Positions 1 through 10,853 of a stretch of 64,000 nucleotides of DNA are shown piece by piece; within the stretch, counting starts at the first letter, position 1; each line of letters starts with the position of its first letter. The notes beneath the pieces were generated by a model. That model was given only the letters and a program-made list of their open reading frames with translations. It made no database searches and had not been told where the DNA came from. The DNA lies in assembly GCF_002865645.1 (NCBI RefSeq), contig NW_020194594.1:186001-250000 (forward strand). Direction: 5' to 3'. This DNA comes from Hyaloscypha bicolor E (Eukaryota; Ascomycota; Leotiomycetes; Helotiales; Hyaloscyphaceae). Both the position numbers and the translations under genes were made by a program.

Positions 1-131
1 AGCCATATAATGTCTATTTTTACGGATCTCAGGTTTTCATTCAAGACGTGGACTTATAAAGCGCACGATCCCGCTGTACTTGGAAATATCCCGGCACCGC
101 CGTTGTTCGGTTGCCCCTTCACATCCTGATC

Positions 132-952
132 ATGTTTATTACCCAAACTAAACTATCCCCGGTTCTCTACTTGATATGTAGCTTCTGTCTGTTGGGTTGT
201 AAGTTCAAGATCCAGAGCGACCGAGAATTCAAACTCAAATTTCAGATTCAGCTGCAGCACCACCCACTAGAGCAGACAGGACACTCGTCGGCCAGCCAAT
301 CGGAAATGGGAACCCAATCCCCTTGCGAATTCTCCCGCTCGGCGACTCAATCACATGGGGAACCCTAAGCACTGATGGCAACGGATACCGCCAGGATCTC
401 CTAGACTTGCTTTCCGGAACTCCAGTTCAATACATCGGCTCCCAGCGCTCCGGAAACATGACAAATAACTTCAACGAAGGCCATCCAGGAGCGACCATCA
501 GCCAAATCACTGGCTTTGCAAACCAAAGTCTACCACAAAGACCGAATCTCATCTTGCTGATGGCGGGTACCAACGATATGATCAAGGATGTCGACCCAGT
601 GGACGCCCCACAGAGACTTGGCAATTTACTCGATGAGTGTTTGGCGGCTTGTCCAGACGCTGTTCTCATCAGCGCTCAATTGACGCCCACCACAAACGCA
701 ACGGCAACAGCCTTTATGAACGTCTTCAACCCCACCATCTCCAGACTGGCAGCTAGTCGCGTGAGTGCTGGGAAGAAAGTCATGACTGTCGATATGCGCT
801 CCTATGTTAATACGACGGAGCTGAAGGATGGGCTGCATCCGACAGATTGTGGGTATAATCAGATGGCGATTGGGTGGCAAGATGCGATTCGGCAGGCTAT
901 TTCTATGGGGTGGATTACTCCTCCGGTGGCTGTGAATGGTCTTTCGAGTTGA
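132..952 (+). CDS. Secreted SGNH/GDSL hydrolase, CE3 acetylxylan-esterase-like
   Basis: Probable extracellular esterase that removes acetyl or similar acyl groups from plant polysaccharide; the family is clear, the substrate is inferred. Two exons are proposed. The first (132-198) encodes a hydrophobic signal-like stretch (LYLICSFCLLG). A short intron starting with GTAAGT at 199 ends at an AG near 245, 251 or 257; all three keep frame, giving about 253-257 residues. The main exon holds the SGNH blocks in order: LRILPLGDSIT (Ser nucleophile), GHPGATI (block II Gly), LMAGTND (block III Asn) and DGLHPT (block V Asp and His). The LRILPLGDSITWG opening is typical of fungal CE3-like proteins. The open frame extends upstream of the first block without an ATG, which is why the spliced leader exon is preferred. 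The exact acceptor is uncertain. Confidence 0.8.
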
Positions 953-1812
953 GACTTGAGCGTGTCTTTGTCTTAATATTGGTTATATTGGTTGCCGTGC
1001 CACTGGGATGTGGGATCCATAGTTGAAGTGGCACAGCAAGCCTTTTGTAATCTTACCATCACAAGTTCACAACACTTCAATGTATCAGAACGAGCTGGAA
1101 CGAAATTAGCAGGTTTCAACGGAGTGAGGTTGGAGAAGTATTTATTCACAAATTTATTAAGAAGCAATGTTAATTAGAGGAGCAAGGGACTTCTCCCTTT
1201 GAAGTTTGAAGTGTCTCAATTGCGATCATACAGGGAGGTGCCGCAGAGGTGACCAAATGTACTCACCAACTTGCCACAAACTTCAAATTTCGCTCTGGTC
1301 ACAGCATACACGCATCTCCGTAGAAAAAAAAGTCTGTATGCATCTGCTTAGACTCAAACATTCTGGTAGAGTCCCTTTCCTGCGAGACTTCTTTCGTCTG
1401 CCTGCTGTCATAGTATGCTGCAGTTCAATTCGCAGAAATGAAAGCTCCAACAATCTTCACTTCAATCATGCCACCATCACAACCTCAGAGTGTAGATCCC
1501 AACCCTCCATTAGTGCCTCATCCCCTCCACTCATCGCTCTTAATTTGATGTTTGTAGTGGCCTCGCTCTCCACTCCTGGCTTCGGCATCTCCTACCGATT
1601 CATGGACCCGATGCCGCCGTCGTGTTCTCCCGGTCATTCATGGAGCTCTTCACATCCTTCCCCGTCCCTGCATCTCACGCTTATTCTCCACTGCTCAGCT
1701 CAGAGTTATGCCGGTTCTCCTCATCCACAGTTTCAGCAATGATCCAGAGTTCGTTTCCACAGTTACTCAATTGCTTATATCCAACCAGCTAATCATCACA
1801 CTCTTTCTGTGC
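953..1812. other. Intergenic, nothing recognised
   Basis: Open frames here, including one of 178 codons at 1206-1742, have no recognisable domain or plausible composition. It lies between two convergent genes. Confidence 0.5.
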
Positions 1813-2676
1813 TCAATCCAATTCAGCGATGTCCCCATTTTTACTCTCCTGCGAACCAGCACTAAGACTGCATTCGAAAACATCCAGTTTGAAAGTAGGC
1901 CGTTGGATATCGGGGGGAGTTGGCAAGGGCTGCAGCTTGAGCACCTTTGTAAGCGGGAGCAATTGTTGTTCAGCTTGCTCTCGAGAAACACCTCTAGCCA
2001 TTAAGCTATCTTCTAATTGCTCAAGCATCTCACTTGTGCTCAGATGCCGATCCTTCTCAACAGATGAGTGCCGCTTCTCGAGCATCCTCATCACCTCCTT
2101 TTGAGCTCTGTCGTATTCTTCTTCTATTTTCTGTTGTCCCTCTCGGCTTTCGACCAACTCACACAACTTTACAGTCGATGATCTTCTTTCAGATGGAGTC
2201 TGATTCTCGAGCAGCTCCTTCATAACGCAAAGGCTCTCTCGGTGAGCCGGAAGCTTTTCGCGGAACGCTTCGAGCTTTGCCTTGTAGAGAATCATATACC
2301 GTACTTTATCCACAACATGCACGCTGGGCTTGCGCTTGCACTCATGCAAGATTTTATTCACACTTAACATGTCCCTGTGTAAAGGCTCCAGCGAGCGTTT
2401 GATGACGGGAGCGCTATTCTTGTTCAGCTTTCCTCCTTTTGTAACTTTGGTAGAGAAATCCTGGCTTCGAGCAGCTTACATATCAGGCCGTGCGGTTACA
2501 AAAGCTTTTTCGTCCCCTATTTGGCTCTCCAGTTCCTTCAAGTGTGCTCTTATCAGCTTCATCTCCGCGATAACGGATTTGACATCCTCGGGTTCATCGT
2601 GAATCCCTCTGCTGCAAAGGTCCACCGCTCCTTTGCACACTGTAAATACGTCACCGACTCCTAGCCTTAATGCCAT
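1813..2676 (-). CDS. Small helical/coiled-coil protein of unknown function
   Basis: Two exons on the minus strand: 2676-2480 and 2413-1813. The intron has a GTAAGC donor and a consensus branch site (GCTGAAC) shortly before its AG, and the splice joins a 265-residue frame. The N-terminal part (MALRLGVGDVFTVCKGA, then charged helices with regular Leu spacing such as LIRAHLKELESQI) resembles the helical leader that often precedes NACHT domains in fungal STAND proteins, but no NTPase follows. Residues about 130-200 are Glu/Lys-rich and likely coiled coil (LVESREGQQKIEEEYDRAQKEV). No catalytic motif, signal peptide or membrane segment is visible. It could be a stand-alone adaptor or signalling domain; that is inference. 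Confidence 0.6.
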
Positions 2677-3290
2677 GGCTGAATGTTGGCTTGAATTTAT
2701 TAGGCATGTGTAGTGGTTTCGTGGTCGGGTTGATGATTGAAGATGGGATATGACGTCCGTGCAGCTCCGAAACTAGTCGCGCGCACATGATGGGGTCACG
2801 GAAAAGCCACCAAGTTAAGCGGAACCCATGTACGCATCCACGAATTTGATTGGATGACTACTACAGCCAAAAGTGGTTGTCGACGTGTCTTTGCAGATCT
2901 CCTTGACATGTCATTCACTCTGACCATTAACAAACTGGGTCTTCCCCGTAATCACTAAAAGCTAAACCTATAACAATACGAAGCTACTCGGGTCGTGTAA
3001 GCTATCCCTAGGGCTGTGCTCCCCTCCCTAGTTAAATGTAACAGTGGTCAAAGTGCAGGGTTTTTTTTGTATGGCAACTCAGCCGTGCCAGGCTGGTTTT
3101 GCGGGGACCCACTATTACATTTATTTACCGGTGGGGGGAGCACGACAGTGTCTGCTGATTGACCTAAAAGTTCGATCTTACATTCCTAGTGGCCCACAAG
3201 CTGAAAACGACCAAGTCCTCTTAGATAAGCCTAGACATTCCCATCCCTTTAATGTTCAAGAGCTTGGACATTTGCCCTTCACCTTCGACT
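2677..3290. other. Divergent intergenic region, nothing recognised
   Basis: This separates the minus-strand helical protein from the plus-strand P450 and so presumably holds both promoters. No clear binding sites were identified. Confidence 0.4.
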
Positions 3291-5266
3291 ATGTCTTTTC
3301 CAAACGGAGTCTTTCTTGTACTTTTACTCATTGTTGCAGTGGTATGGAAGTTTACCCTGGGAAGAAAACCTTCCACGTCTGTACCACTTCCCCCAGGCCC
3401 ACCAGGAGATCCAATTATCGGCCATGTTCGCATGGTTCCATCTTCCAGACCTGAACTATCTTTTCAGAAATGGGGGGAAGAATACAACTCCGATGTAATT
3501 TATCTGAACTTCATGGGCCAGCCAGCTGTCATCCTCAACAGCGCCAAAGCTGCTGTTGACTTGATGTAAGGATCGCGGTTGGACCTTGTCCTGGCTATAT
3601 TTTTTTTTACTGCTTAACTGTCATCTATCCTGTTTCCAGAACATATTTTAACATCTTCCAAAGGTATCGGTTGATAATCCATTTGCTGACCCCCACACTT
3701 TCCAGGGATAAACGTAGCGCCATCTACAGTGATAGACCTGGCTTTCATTTCTTCGAAGAATCTGGATGGAGAGACTCTGTTACTTTCTCGAAAGCAGCGA
3801 GCCCTACATTTCGCAAGCACCGCAAGATGTTTCAGAGCGCCTTCTCACCAACCAGCATTATCCAATACCGCGACAAGCAAGAAAATCTTGCCCGAGCACT
3901 AGTCAAACAGATCATCCAGAATCCTACGCAGTGGAGGCACCTTCTTACAAGATTTGCAAGCTCCCTTATTCTATCTATTGCATACGGGATTCGAATTACG
4001 GAAGACAATGATCCATATATCGTTCTTGCGGACAAAATCGCATGGTACTTTGCCAATGGAGGTTCTCCAGGCTCCACATCCGTCGATATAGCGCCGATTA
4101 TACGCCGCCTTCCAACCTGGGTGAGGATATTTCCCTCCTTGAATTTCGCTAGAGACAGCTACCCCATGGTTAGAGAGTTCGTCGAATCACCTTTTGCTTC
4201 AGTCAAAACTCAGATGGCAAGTGGGTTGGCCGGATTCTCCTTTGTCCGCAGAATGCTAGAAGAGAAGCAATCTGCAGGGATTGGTGACCAAAGTGGTATC
4301 ACTGAGGACGATATCAAGGGGGCAGCTGCAACTATGTATGCAGCTGGGGCAGATACCACACTGAGCACGCTTGTCGTTTGGGTCCTGTGCATGGTCCAGA
4401 ATCCAGAAGTGCAGGAGAATGCTCGCCAAGAACTCGATCGCGTGGTCGGTAGGGACCGTCTCCCAAATCTAGCAGATCGAGGTACATTGCCGTGCATTGA
4501 TAGGATGGTCTACGAGACGGCTAGGTGAGTATTCTTTTGTTGCTCAACTACGTCGCTTAACTAGAGATCATCAGATGGCACCCAGTCGTGCAACTTGGCG
4601 TCCCTCATAAATCCACCAAGGACGACGTTTACAAGAACATGTTCATACCAAAAGGGTAAGGACGAAATTTACGTGCTCACTCCAACTCGGGGCTAAATTT
4701 CGTGTTCGATGCTGATATGGCCAATTCCGCAGATCTTTAGTCATGGCAAATGCACATGCAATTACTCACGACCCAGCTGTATATTCTGATCCCGACAAAT
4801 TCAATCCAGATCGATACATTCCCGCTTCAGAAGGAGGGGCTGGTGAGCCATTACCTGTAGGCCACTTCGGATTTGGACGACGGTAAGGATTCGGCTGATA
4901 TCTTCCAATTTTTTTTAATAAAAAAAATCAAACCAGGAACAGTTGGACTTACAAGATGTTGGCAGAGTCTGTCCCGGTCAATACCTTGGAACGGCGAGTG
5001 TTTGGATATCCATTGCAACTTTGCTCGCAACACTCAAAATCTCGAAGGCCATCGACAACCAAGGAAATGAGGTCATCCCAACACCTGAGATGACGACTGG
5101 ATTAGAAAGGTATGTGCTACGCGTTATTTGTCTTAATACTTGAGTTCCTGGGAATGATTTTGTAGGCTGACTATTATCTTTATGAGATAGTCATCCAGAG
5201 GAGTTTCCGTGTGTGATTGAGCCACGTGATGAGCAAGCTGTAAAGCTCATTCGGACTCTTAAGTAG
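3291..5266 (+). CDS. Cytochrome P450 monooxygenase
   Basis: Haem-thiolate monooxygenase anchored to the ER by an N-terminal membrane helix (FLVLLLIVAVVW). Six exons fit: 3291-3565, 3706-4524, 4575-4655, 4733-4882, 4966-5109 and 5191-5266, giving 514 residues, normal for the family. Landmarks: Pro-rich hinge PLPPGPPGDP; I-helix AGADTT near residue 305; K-helix ETAR near 361; haem loop FGFGRRVCPG with the Cys ligand at 444; C-terminal PRDEQAVKLIR. The ATG at 3291 is preferred over the in-frame ATG at 3252 because it places the membrane anchor at the N-terminus. The sequence resembles P450s often named O-methylsterigmatocystin oxidoreductase-like, but the substrate cannot be inferred. No polyketide or peptide synthase lies nearby, so this is not evidence for a biosynthetic cluster. 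Confidence 0.92.
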
Positions 5267-5720
5267 TGGGCAGCGGAGGGCAAGTGGGAGAGTTAACGAA
5301 GCAGGGAAAAGGCACCTCGCTAAGAAAAGGGGAAACGGTCACATTCTCAAAGCTGCAGTCATAATTCACTTTTGCTCCTTATAATATGTACTTTTGATGC
5401 CTTTTCAGGTAATACCAGACAAATCAGTGAATATTCAGACATTAGCAAATCTCTACCCGTCACACATTATAGTAGTAGCATACCAAAAATCGATAACAGC
5501 TGGACAATACTTGACAGTGAAGTCTCAAAGTTTAGATAATCGTCATCTATTTATACATTGTGGCAATAGTAATTCTGATTTATTGGCAATTTTAGTTGCA
5601 ATAACTAAATTTTGTGCTTCAGGTGATTTTCACCTGTAGGCAAGGCGGGCCGAAATTAACCATGAACGGTAATTGATAACAGAACCTCGGCGTTCGGATG
5701 TTTTCCATTTTCTTATATAA
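5267..5720. other. Intergenic, nothing recognised
   Basis: AT-rich sequence downstream of the P450, with one 81-codon open frame of no recognisable family. Confidence 0.4.
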
Positions 5721-5728
5721 TCCAATTC

Positions 5729-6269
5729 CAGTGTGTCAAATGAATAGAGTAGAATAGAATAACGGCCGTTACTCTTATTTTATTCATATAATATTCAAGT
5801 TATTCATGAATAATCATGAATAACTTGAATAACGCACGTGATCTGTGCACGTGATTGAGCTAGCCTAATAGGGTAAGGCTTCGGGGGGCCCGCACCTAGC
5901 GCTACCTCGCTACCCAATCAGGTGGTAGTGGCACTTGGTAAGCGAATCGAACCTTAGCGATAATTAGTTTATTTATTATAGAAAATCTGTATTTAAGTAG
6001 CCTTATCTAAGTATTAGCTTAGCTTATATAAAGCTACATAATAAATACCTTAGTTCTTTGTTTTAAATTTAAATATATGTTAATTTATTATAATTAATTG
6101 ACTTCTACGTGACTTCTACGTGGTTATTCATGGTTATTCATGTTATTCATGAATAATTATTCTATTTTACTCGAATTATTTAAGATATTCGTTACTCTTA
6201 TTTTATTCAAGTTATTCATGAATTATTCGTGAATAACTTGAATAACTTGAATAATCCTTTGATACAGTG
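5729..6269. mobile_element. hAT-type MITE with 8-bp target-site duplication
   Basis: Non-autonomous DNA transposon of 541 bp. The ends are imperfect inverted repeats: CAGTGTGTCAAA on the left, and CACTGTATCAAA when the right end is read inward on the other strand. Both sides are flanked by the same 8 bp, TCCAATTC (5721-5728 and 6270-6277). An 8-bp duplication with CA(G/C)TG-type ends is the hAT signature. The interior holds nested palindromes built on GTTATTCATGAATAAC and two direct copies of a block beginning TTACTCTTATTTTATTCA (5769 and 6192). There is no coding capacity. Confidence 0.85.
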
Positions 6270-6277
6270 TCCAATTC

Positions 6278-7735
6278 CGAATAAAGGAGATATTCGAGGT
6301 TACTGGACAGTGCTTCTCATGTTTGGAGGTTTAGGAATCTTGGCGGGCTTCTTCAATACAAATGAGGTAACCTGGAGGTTCGCGGCTTAAAGTAGCGTAA
6401 AGATAGAGAAACGAGCCTTTGCCGGTTCTAGCATTCGAGTTTCTCAATTACAACTTACACATCAAATCTTGCTGCCGACCTTCACTCTCAAGCCTGACCT
6501 GCAACCGAGTCTACGAAAGAGAGTAGCTGAAAAATTCTTTTACTTAACCAACGCTGTGTCTCTTAATAGTATCAGAAGCGCAGTGCTCTGCTAACAGTAA
6601 AGTTACCGCAGTGAATGACGGTTCTGCACATTTGGCCTAGCCGTTTTCGGAACCAAGGGGTCTTTCCTTAAACGGCTCTTATACTTGTACCTAAAACTCA
6701 ATGAAAACTAGCTTGGTAGGACATGCTTAAAATCGCTAGCGTCCCTTACCTCCCTCCTAGCGATGGTGTTCCCGTCCTGCATTGTGGGCCAGAGTCTTGC
6801 CTTGCCTTGTGGTGTTGTGAAACTGCTCCGCCTTTTGTCGCGCTTTTAGTTACACAGGCACTAGTACTGTGTTCTGGAACACGGAACCGTGGTCCCGTGC
6901 GAATTCTTTGAGAGGAAAGGCCTAAAGCAGGTGATAACAAAAAGATTGTTGACAGCAAGGAAAGGTAAGATGAAGTTTCGTTGGAAAACCTGTTCTTTGC
7001 CCAGAGAAGGAAAGTGTAGCTCCAGTAGTAGAGAAGACCCTGTCTAGGCGCAAACACTCCCACAGTAAGCAGCCATATAGAGTACGATTGAGAAGTCATT
7101 TTTAATACTTTGAGGAATGTGGATACTGGCGCTTCTTGTTGTCCTGGTTCTTTCTTGATGGTGGATTATAGAGAGAGCGGGAGGGGAGGTGTAGGAAGTG
7201 GGGAAACTAGATCTTATTGAGAGAGAGAGAGCGAAATAGCTTGACATACTAAATGGTGAAGTGTATACTCTCTTACTTGAAAGTAAAAACAGAGACGACA
7301 GCAAGAATTATTCAATACCGGATGAGAAGCTCACCCGGCTCAATCATTGTTGAGGCGATCAGGCCACTGTAAAAGTTTTCAACCCCTGGGAATGGCCAGT
7401 AAGAAGTGAGCTTTATAAGGATCTACGATAGCTTTTGAAATTTATGAAGTCAAGGTATCGTAGTCGATATAGGTGCTGCTTGATATGCTAGTTGGATGCG
7501 ATCTTTGATGCCTTATAAATAGCTGGCGTCCGAGTGACGAAGGGTTCGAGATTTCTTGTCTTGCACTACTTCAGGCGGGCACTTACTGACTACACCCGTA
7601 TGTGTTTCGAAATTCAGCAAGCTGACTTGTTTGTATTACCTATTATGATTACCCAGATTCAAAAGCGAAGTTTACATGTATTAGACATTGCTAGACTCGA
7701 CCGAGCGTCAGAATTTCCAGATTACAGCTTCCTCG
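6278..7735. other. Intergenic, no supported gene
   Basis: Some open frames exist on the minus strand (6746-7099, 7044-7304), but their composition is irregular and no domain is visible. The stretch around 6285-6365 could encode a short hydrophobic peptide, too short to assign. A CT-rich/GA-rich run lies near 7160-7235. Confidence 0.4.
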
Positions 7736-8419
7736 TTAGACCAACTCTCTTGCCTCCCTTGGGGGACCGCCCAGCTCCACATCCGTCCTGGCCGAGCTCA
7801 AACTGGCTCCTCTGGTGGCTGGTGCAGACCCAAAAAGTGTCAAATCTTTGGATACCCTCCTTTCCACACGCGGGACCTCCTCTCTGCTACCTTCCAGCTC
7901 AACGTCCCCCGTGGTAGGCCTCTTCATCTCAGCCAGAACACCCTTCCTCACTCTCCTCCTAATAACAACAACATAAATACATATCCCAATGCTCACGGCC
8001 ACCTCTGCGCCAATAATAATACTATCAAAGAAATCCTGGGCACCGCAAAATAATGCCAGACCAAGCAGCCCGATGAGTATCGCTGCTATGCTCTGTATCT
8101 GGAATTCTTTGGTGGTGAGTCTGAAGCTGGCGAACTTCTTGATGATGTGGATTATGTAGATGGAGAGGATTGAGCCGAGGATCATGTTTATGCCCCAAGC
8201 TGCACGCTCAAATTGAGAGCCGCCAGCGTCAGAACCGGCATTGGCGACGAGGCTGAGGAGTTTAGCGGGGTTGGCAGGAGCAGGAAGGTGACCATACATG
8301 AGTAGCGTGAGACACCAGCTGAATTCGAAGAGGGAGAGGCCGAGCTGGAGGACCCAGAGGGTAATTAGGACCTTTTTACTCCATGGGGCGTGCTTGTGGA
8401 GTTTCTCCTGTCTTGCCAT
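7736..8419 (-). CDS. Four-helix MARVEL-like membrane protein
   Basis: Single-exon 227-residue integral membrane protein. Four hydrophobic segments are visible at about residues 17-44, 73-94, 108-127 and 131-152, followed by a charged cytosolic tail of about 75 residues rich in Arg, Glu and Ser. Four closely spaced helices with a hydrophilic tail match fungal MARVEL-domain proteins, which act in membrane apposition and trafficking; this copy's role is unknown. The start has a basic N-terminus (MARQEKLHKHAPWSKK) directly before helix 1. No neighbour suggests a pathway. Confidence 0.75.
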   Translation of the reverse strand: MARQEKLHKHAPWSKKVLITLWVLQLGLSLFEFSWCLTLLMYGHLPAPANPAKLLSLVANAGSDAGGSQFERAAWGINMILGSILSIYIIHIIKKFASFRLTTKEFQIQSIAAILIGLLGLALFCGAQDFFDSIIIGAEVAVSIGICIYVVVIRRRVRKGVLAEMKRPTTGDVELEGSREEVPRVERRVSKDLTLFGSAPATRGASLSSARTDVELGGPPREARELV

Positions 8420-9877
8420 TTTGACAGTGAGAGATCAGGCTGCGTTGCGAGGCGAGAGTGTGAGGGGAAGGCGATGGACTGTCCCTCCCGGTGTTTGAGG
8501 GGATGGATGACTCGTGGGTGGTCAGAAGTTCAGTTTGGTAGAGACTTTAGGTAAGATTTTTAACAGATCTAGGCCGCCTGAAGGGTAACGGTAAATATTG
8601 GGAGCTGAAATTGTCGTATGTTCAAGGCTATGACCCCACTTCACGTGACGGAGTCACGCGACCAGTGATCATAAATTTTCTGCAGAAGAGAGGAATACTT
8701 CTAGAAAGAACATCCACGACAGAGGGGATCTTTATCTTTATCCTTATATCTAGCAAAAATCTTTCCCTTTGGATTGGGGCTTTGTTCCTGCTCCTGTACA
8801 CCTTACCAGGTCTTGACTTGGCTTAGCGAGGGAGATCGTATGGCGACGTACGGTAGTTGCATAGCCACCAACGAGAGCTTCGCCTCTCTTGGCATGTCTT
8901 GGGTGAACCCAATTGGACCGCGCCGCAGAGGTACATGGCCAATCCCCTCTGAATACAAGATCTTGCACCCGCTTCCTATTTGTTTTGTTCTTAGGTTTAT
9001 TCAGGTGCAAGGGGTCGTCGGTCACTCAGCTTTACGCGGAATGGAGGGCTTGTCTCAAATTCCCTTTTTTTGGCCTACGAACCACAAGGCGGTTTGTTTT
9101 CAACCTCTAATTTCTGGATGCCCAAATGGAAGTGGAAGCGTTATCTTGCTGGCATTCTGTATTAGCACTTGAGAGTGCTTAACAAATGCACTTGCTAAAG
9201 AAAGGGATTCAAAATTGGGGCGATAAACGCGCCCGAGCACAAGAGTCATGCTCACTAACCACATTCGAAGCACGGGGTGAATGAAACTGATATGTTATCA
9301 CGATATATTACCTCGGAATTTGCAGTTGGGAACAATAATGCCCATACCAGCAATGCTATCTCGTTTCAAGGAGGTGCCCAAAACAACACCCGAGGTAAAC
9401 ATGCCTGGTCTGATCCTAGATCTTTCCTTCTGTAGTCAAGTTTGGAATCCTTATTGTTCACACGATGATGTGCAGCTTAAACTCAATTGCGAAGGAGATA
9501 AGACGAGGCGAGTGACAACGCCCGTAGACTTGATGACAAAGAATGACCTACAAGGGAGGATGGAGCTGGGGATAGTGTTGATTCATATCTTAGGTTGTTC
9601 TGGCAATCAAGAGATTGACGGCAAATCGGGATTTGGAATTGGAAACAAGAATAGAATACAAGTTGTGAACAAGATGGATTGGCCTAAGGTCAAGAATTTC
9701 TCATTCGAATTTCGAAATGGTTCTTTTTATATTCCCGTCTACATTCCTAGTACGGGAGGAATTTAGCAAGTATTATTAATAAATGACAACTTTGAATACT
9801 TTGATCTTTAGGGTCGGAGCAGGTTCTCCTATTACAAGCCAAGCTCGGCCCCAAAGCATCCCATTTAACATCTTCCT
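8420..9877. other. Intergenic, no supported gene
   Basis: Contains a 161-codon open frame at 9281-9766 (plus strand) and weaker ones at 8774-9172, none with a recognisable domain. It may include lost 5' parts of the transporter remnant that starts near 9878, but I cannot see homologous sequence here. Confidence 0.35.
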
Positions 9878-10353
9878 TATCCATGGAAGTCACCTCGTGT
9901 AGTCGCTATGATCGTCGTGGGATTTTGTCTGCTCGTTGTCTTCGCCATGTGGGAATGGAAGTTGCAAAGCTTAGGCTCTTTCCTAGGATCGTCTCCCAAC
10001 ATCGCAACTTCCTTATCTCCTCGGCTGCATAGTTTATTGAATCTCTTAAGCAGGGTTGCCAGCATCTAGCACCCCCCTGTTGGTACCTGATGGTCTCGGC
10101 GGCTTTCCTCAATATATCCCGCAATTCCTGGAATAACGGAGGCTATTATCGAGGCCGCCACCCAAGCCGTGGCGCAGGCGTACCCAGACTCCTGGCGATA
10201 CGTCTCGTATATTCTACTCCCATTTTGGCTTTAGTGTTCTTCCTGCAATCAACGAGCGCACAGATGACACAGGAAGTTCCGTCGCCTGTCCTCAAAATCC
10301 ACAATCTCTACCATCTCAATGAGGAGGATGAGAAGGTCGCTACTCTGGCGTAA
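9878..10353 (+). pseudogene. C-terminal remnant of a TRI12-type MFS transporter
   Basis: Fragments in different frames read like the last third of a TRI12/siderophore-type MFS protein. First comes YPWKSPRVVAMIVVG followed by a transmembrane segment (FCLLVVFAMWEW). Next, in a shifted frame around 10140-10230, comes ITEAIIEAATQAVAQAY then DSWRYVSYILLPFW ending at a TAG. A third frame ends EVPSPVLKIHNLYHL...EEDEKVATLA at a stop at 10353. The order matches the family, but at least two frame changes and a stop break the reading. The N-terminal two thirds (about 400 residues) are missing, so this is a decayed partial gene with no expected transport activity. Confidence 0.6.
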
Positions 10354-10853
10354 AGAAGAAAAATTAATTTTCGCATATATATTTATCGAAATTCTCTTTA
10401 TCATGTGAAACTAAATTCAAAGTTGCTTCATTCGTGGATGTGGTATGTGCAATATTCTGTTGCTTAACTGCAGCTTAATATTCACATAGTGGCGTCTTGT
10501 TCTCAGCTCTCCGACTGTGGTCGTAGTTAAATTATAGCTTCATATTACCTTTGAACTTTGATATTAGCTATGTAACTACTAGCCTTTAAATGAGATCCTT
10601 TCGTCCTCTCAGTTGAAATTCTCATTGCAAGTAACAAAAGTAGGTCGAAAAACGCCATAAATTCAGGACCTGAGTAATTTGACCGGTCACTTTGGTCACA
10701 CATTGGTCTTCCAAGCCACCAATCCACTACTCGGAAACCCAAAACAACTTCTATTGAGAGGTCGAAGGAATAAGCGAAGGAATTCCAATACTCGATCACG
10801 AATTCTTCTGAATCTGGTGGCTGAAACCAAGTTTTCAATACCTGTGCGTGTTG
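10354..10853. other. Intergenic, nothing recognised
   Basis: AT-rich spacer downstream of the NLR-like gene. A 97-codon minus-strand frame (10545-10838) abuts the gene's stop but shows no ankyrin pattern. Confidence 0.4.

Noticed and set aside
1206..1742. 178-codon open frame on the plus strand
   Set aside because: Irregular composition rich in Ser, His and Cys, with no recognisable family; probably non-coding.
3640..3663. A possible 24-nt micro-exon inside the first P450 intron (bounded by CAG and GTATCG)
   Set aside because: It would insert eight residues between AAVDLM and DKRS, which read as continuous in P450 relatives; a single 140-nt intron is simpler.
5930..5965. A tRNA B-box-like sequence (GGTTCGATTC on the minus strand)
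   Set aside because: No matching A box or acceptor stem, and it lies inside the hAT MITE.
9281..9766. 161-codon open frame on the plus strand
   Set aside because: No domain, no signal or membrane pattern, and no support from neighbours; it could be chance.
10545..10838. Possible C-terminal extension of the NLR gene through a tiny intron
   Set aside because: The peptide has no ankyrin pattern, and the intron would be only about 35 nt.
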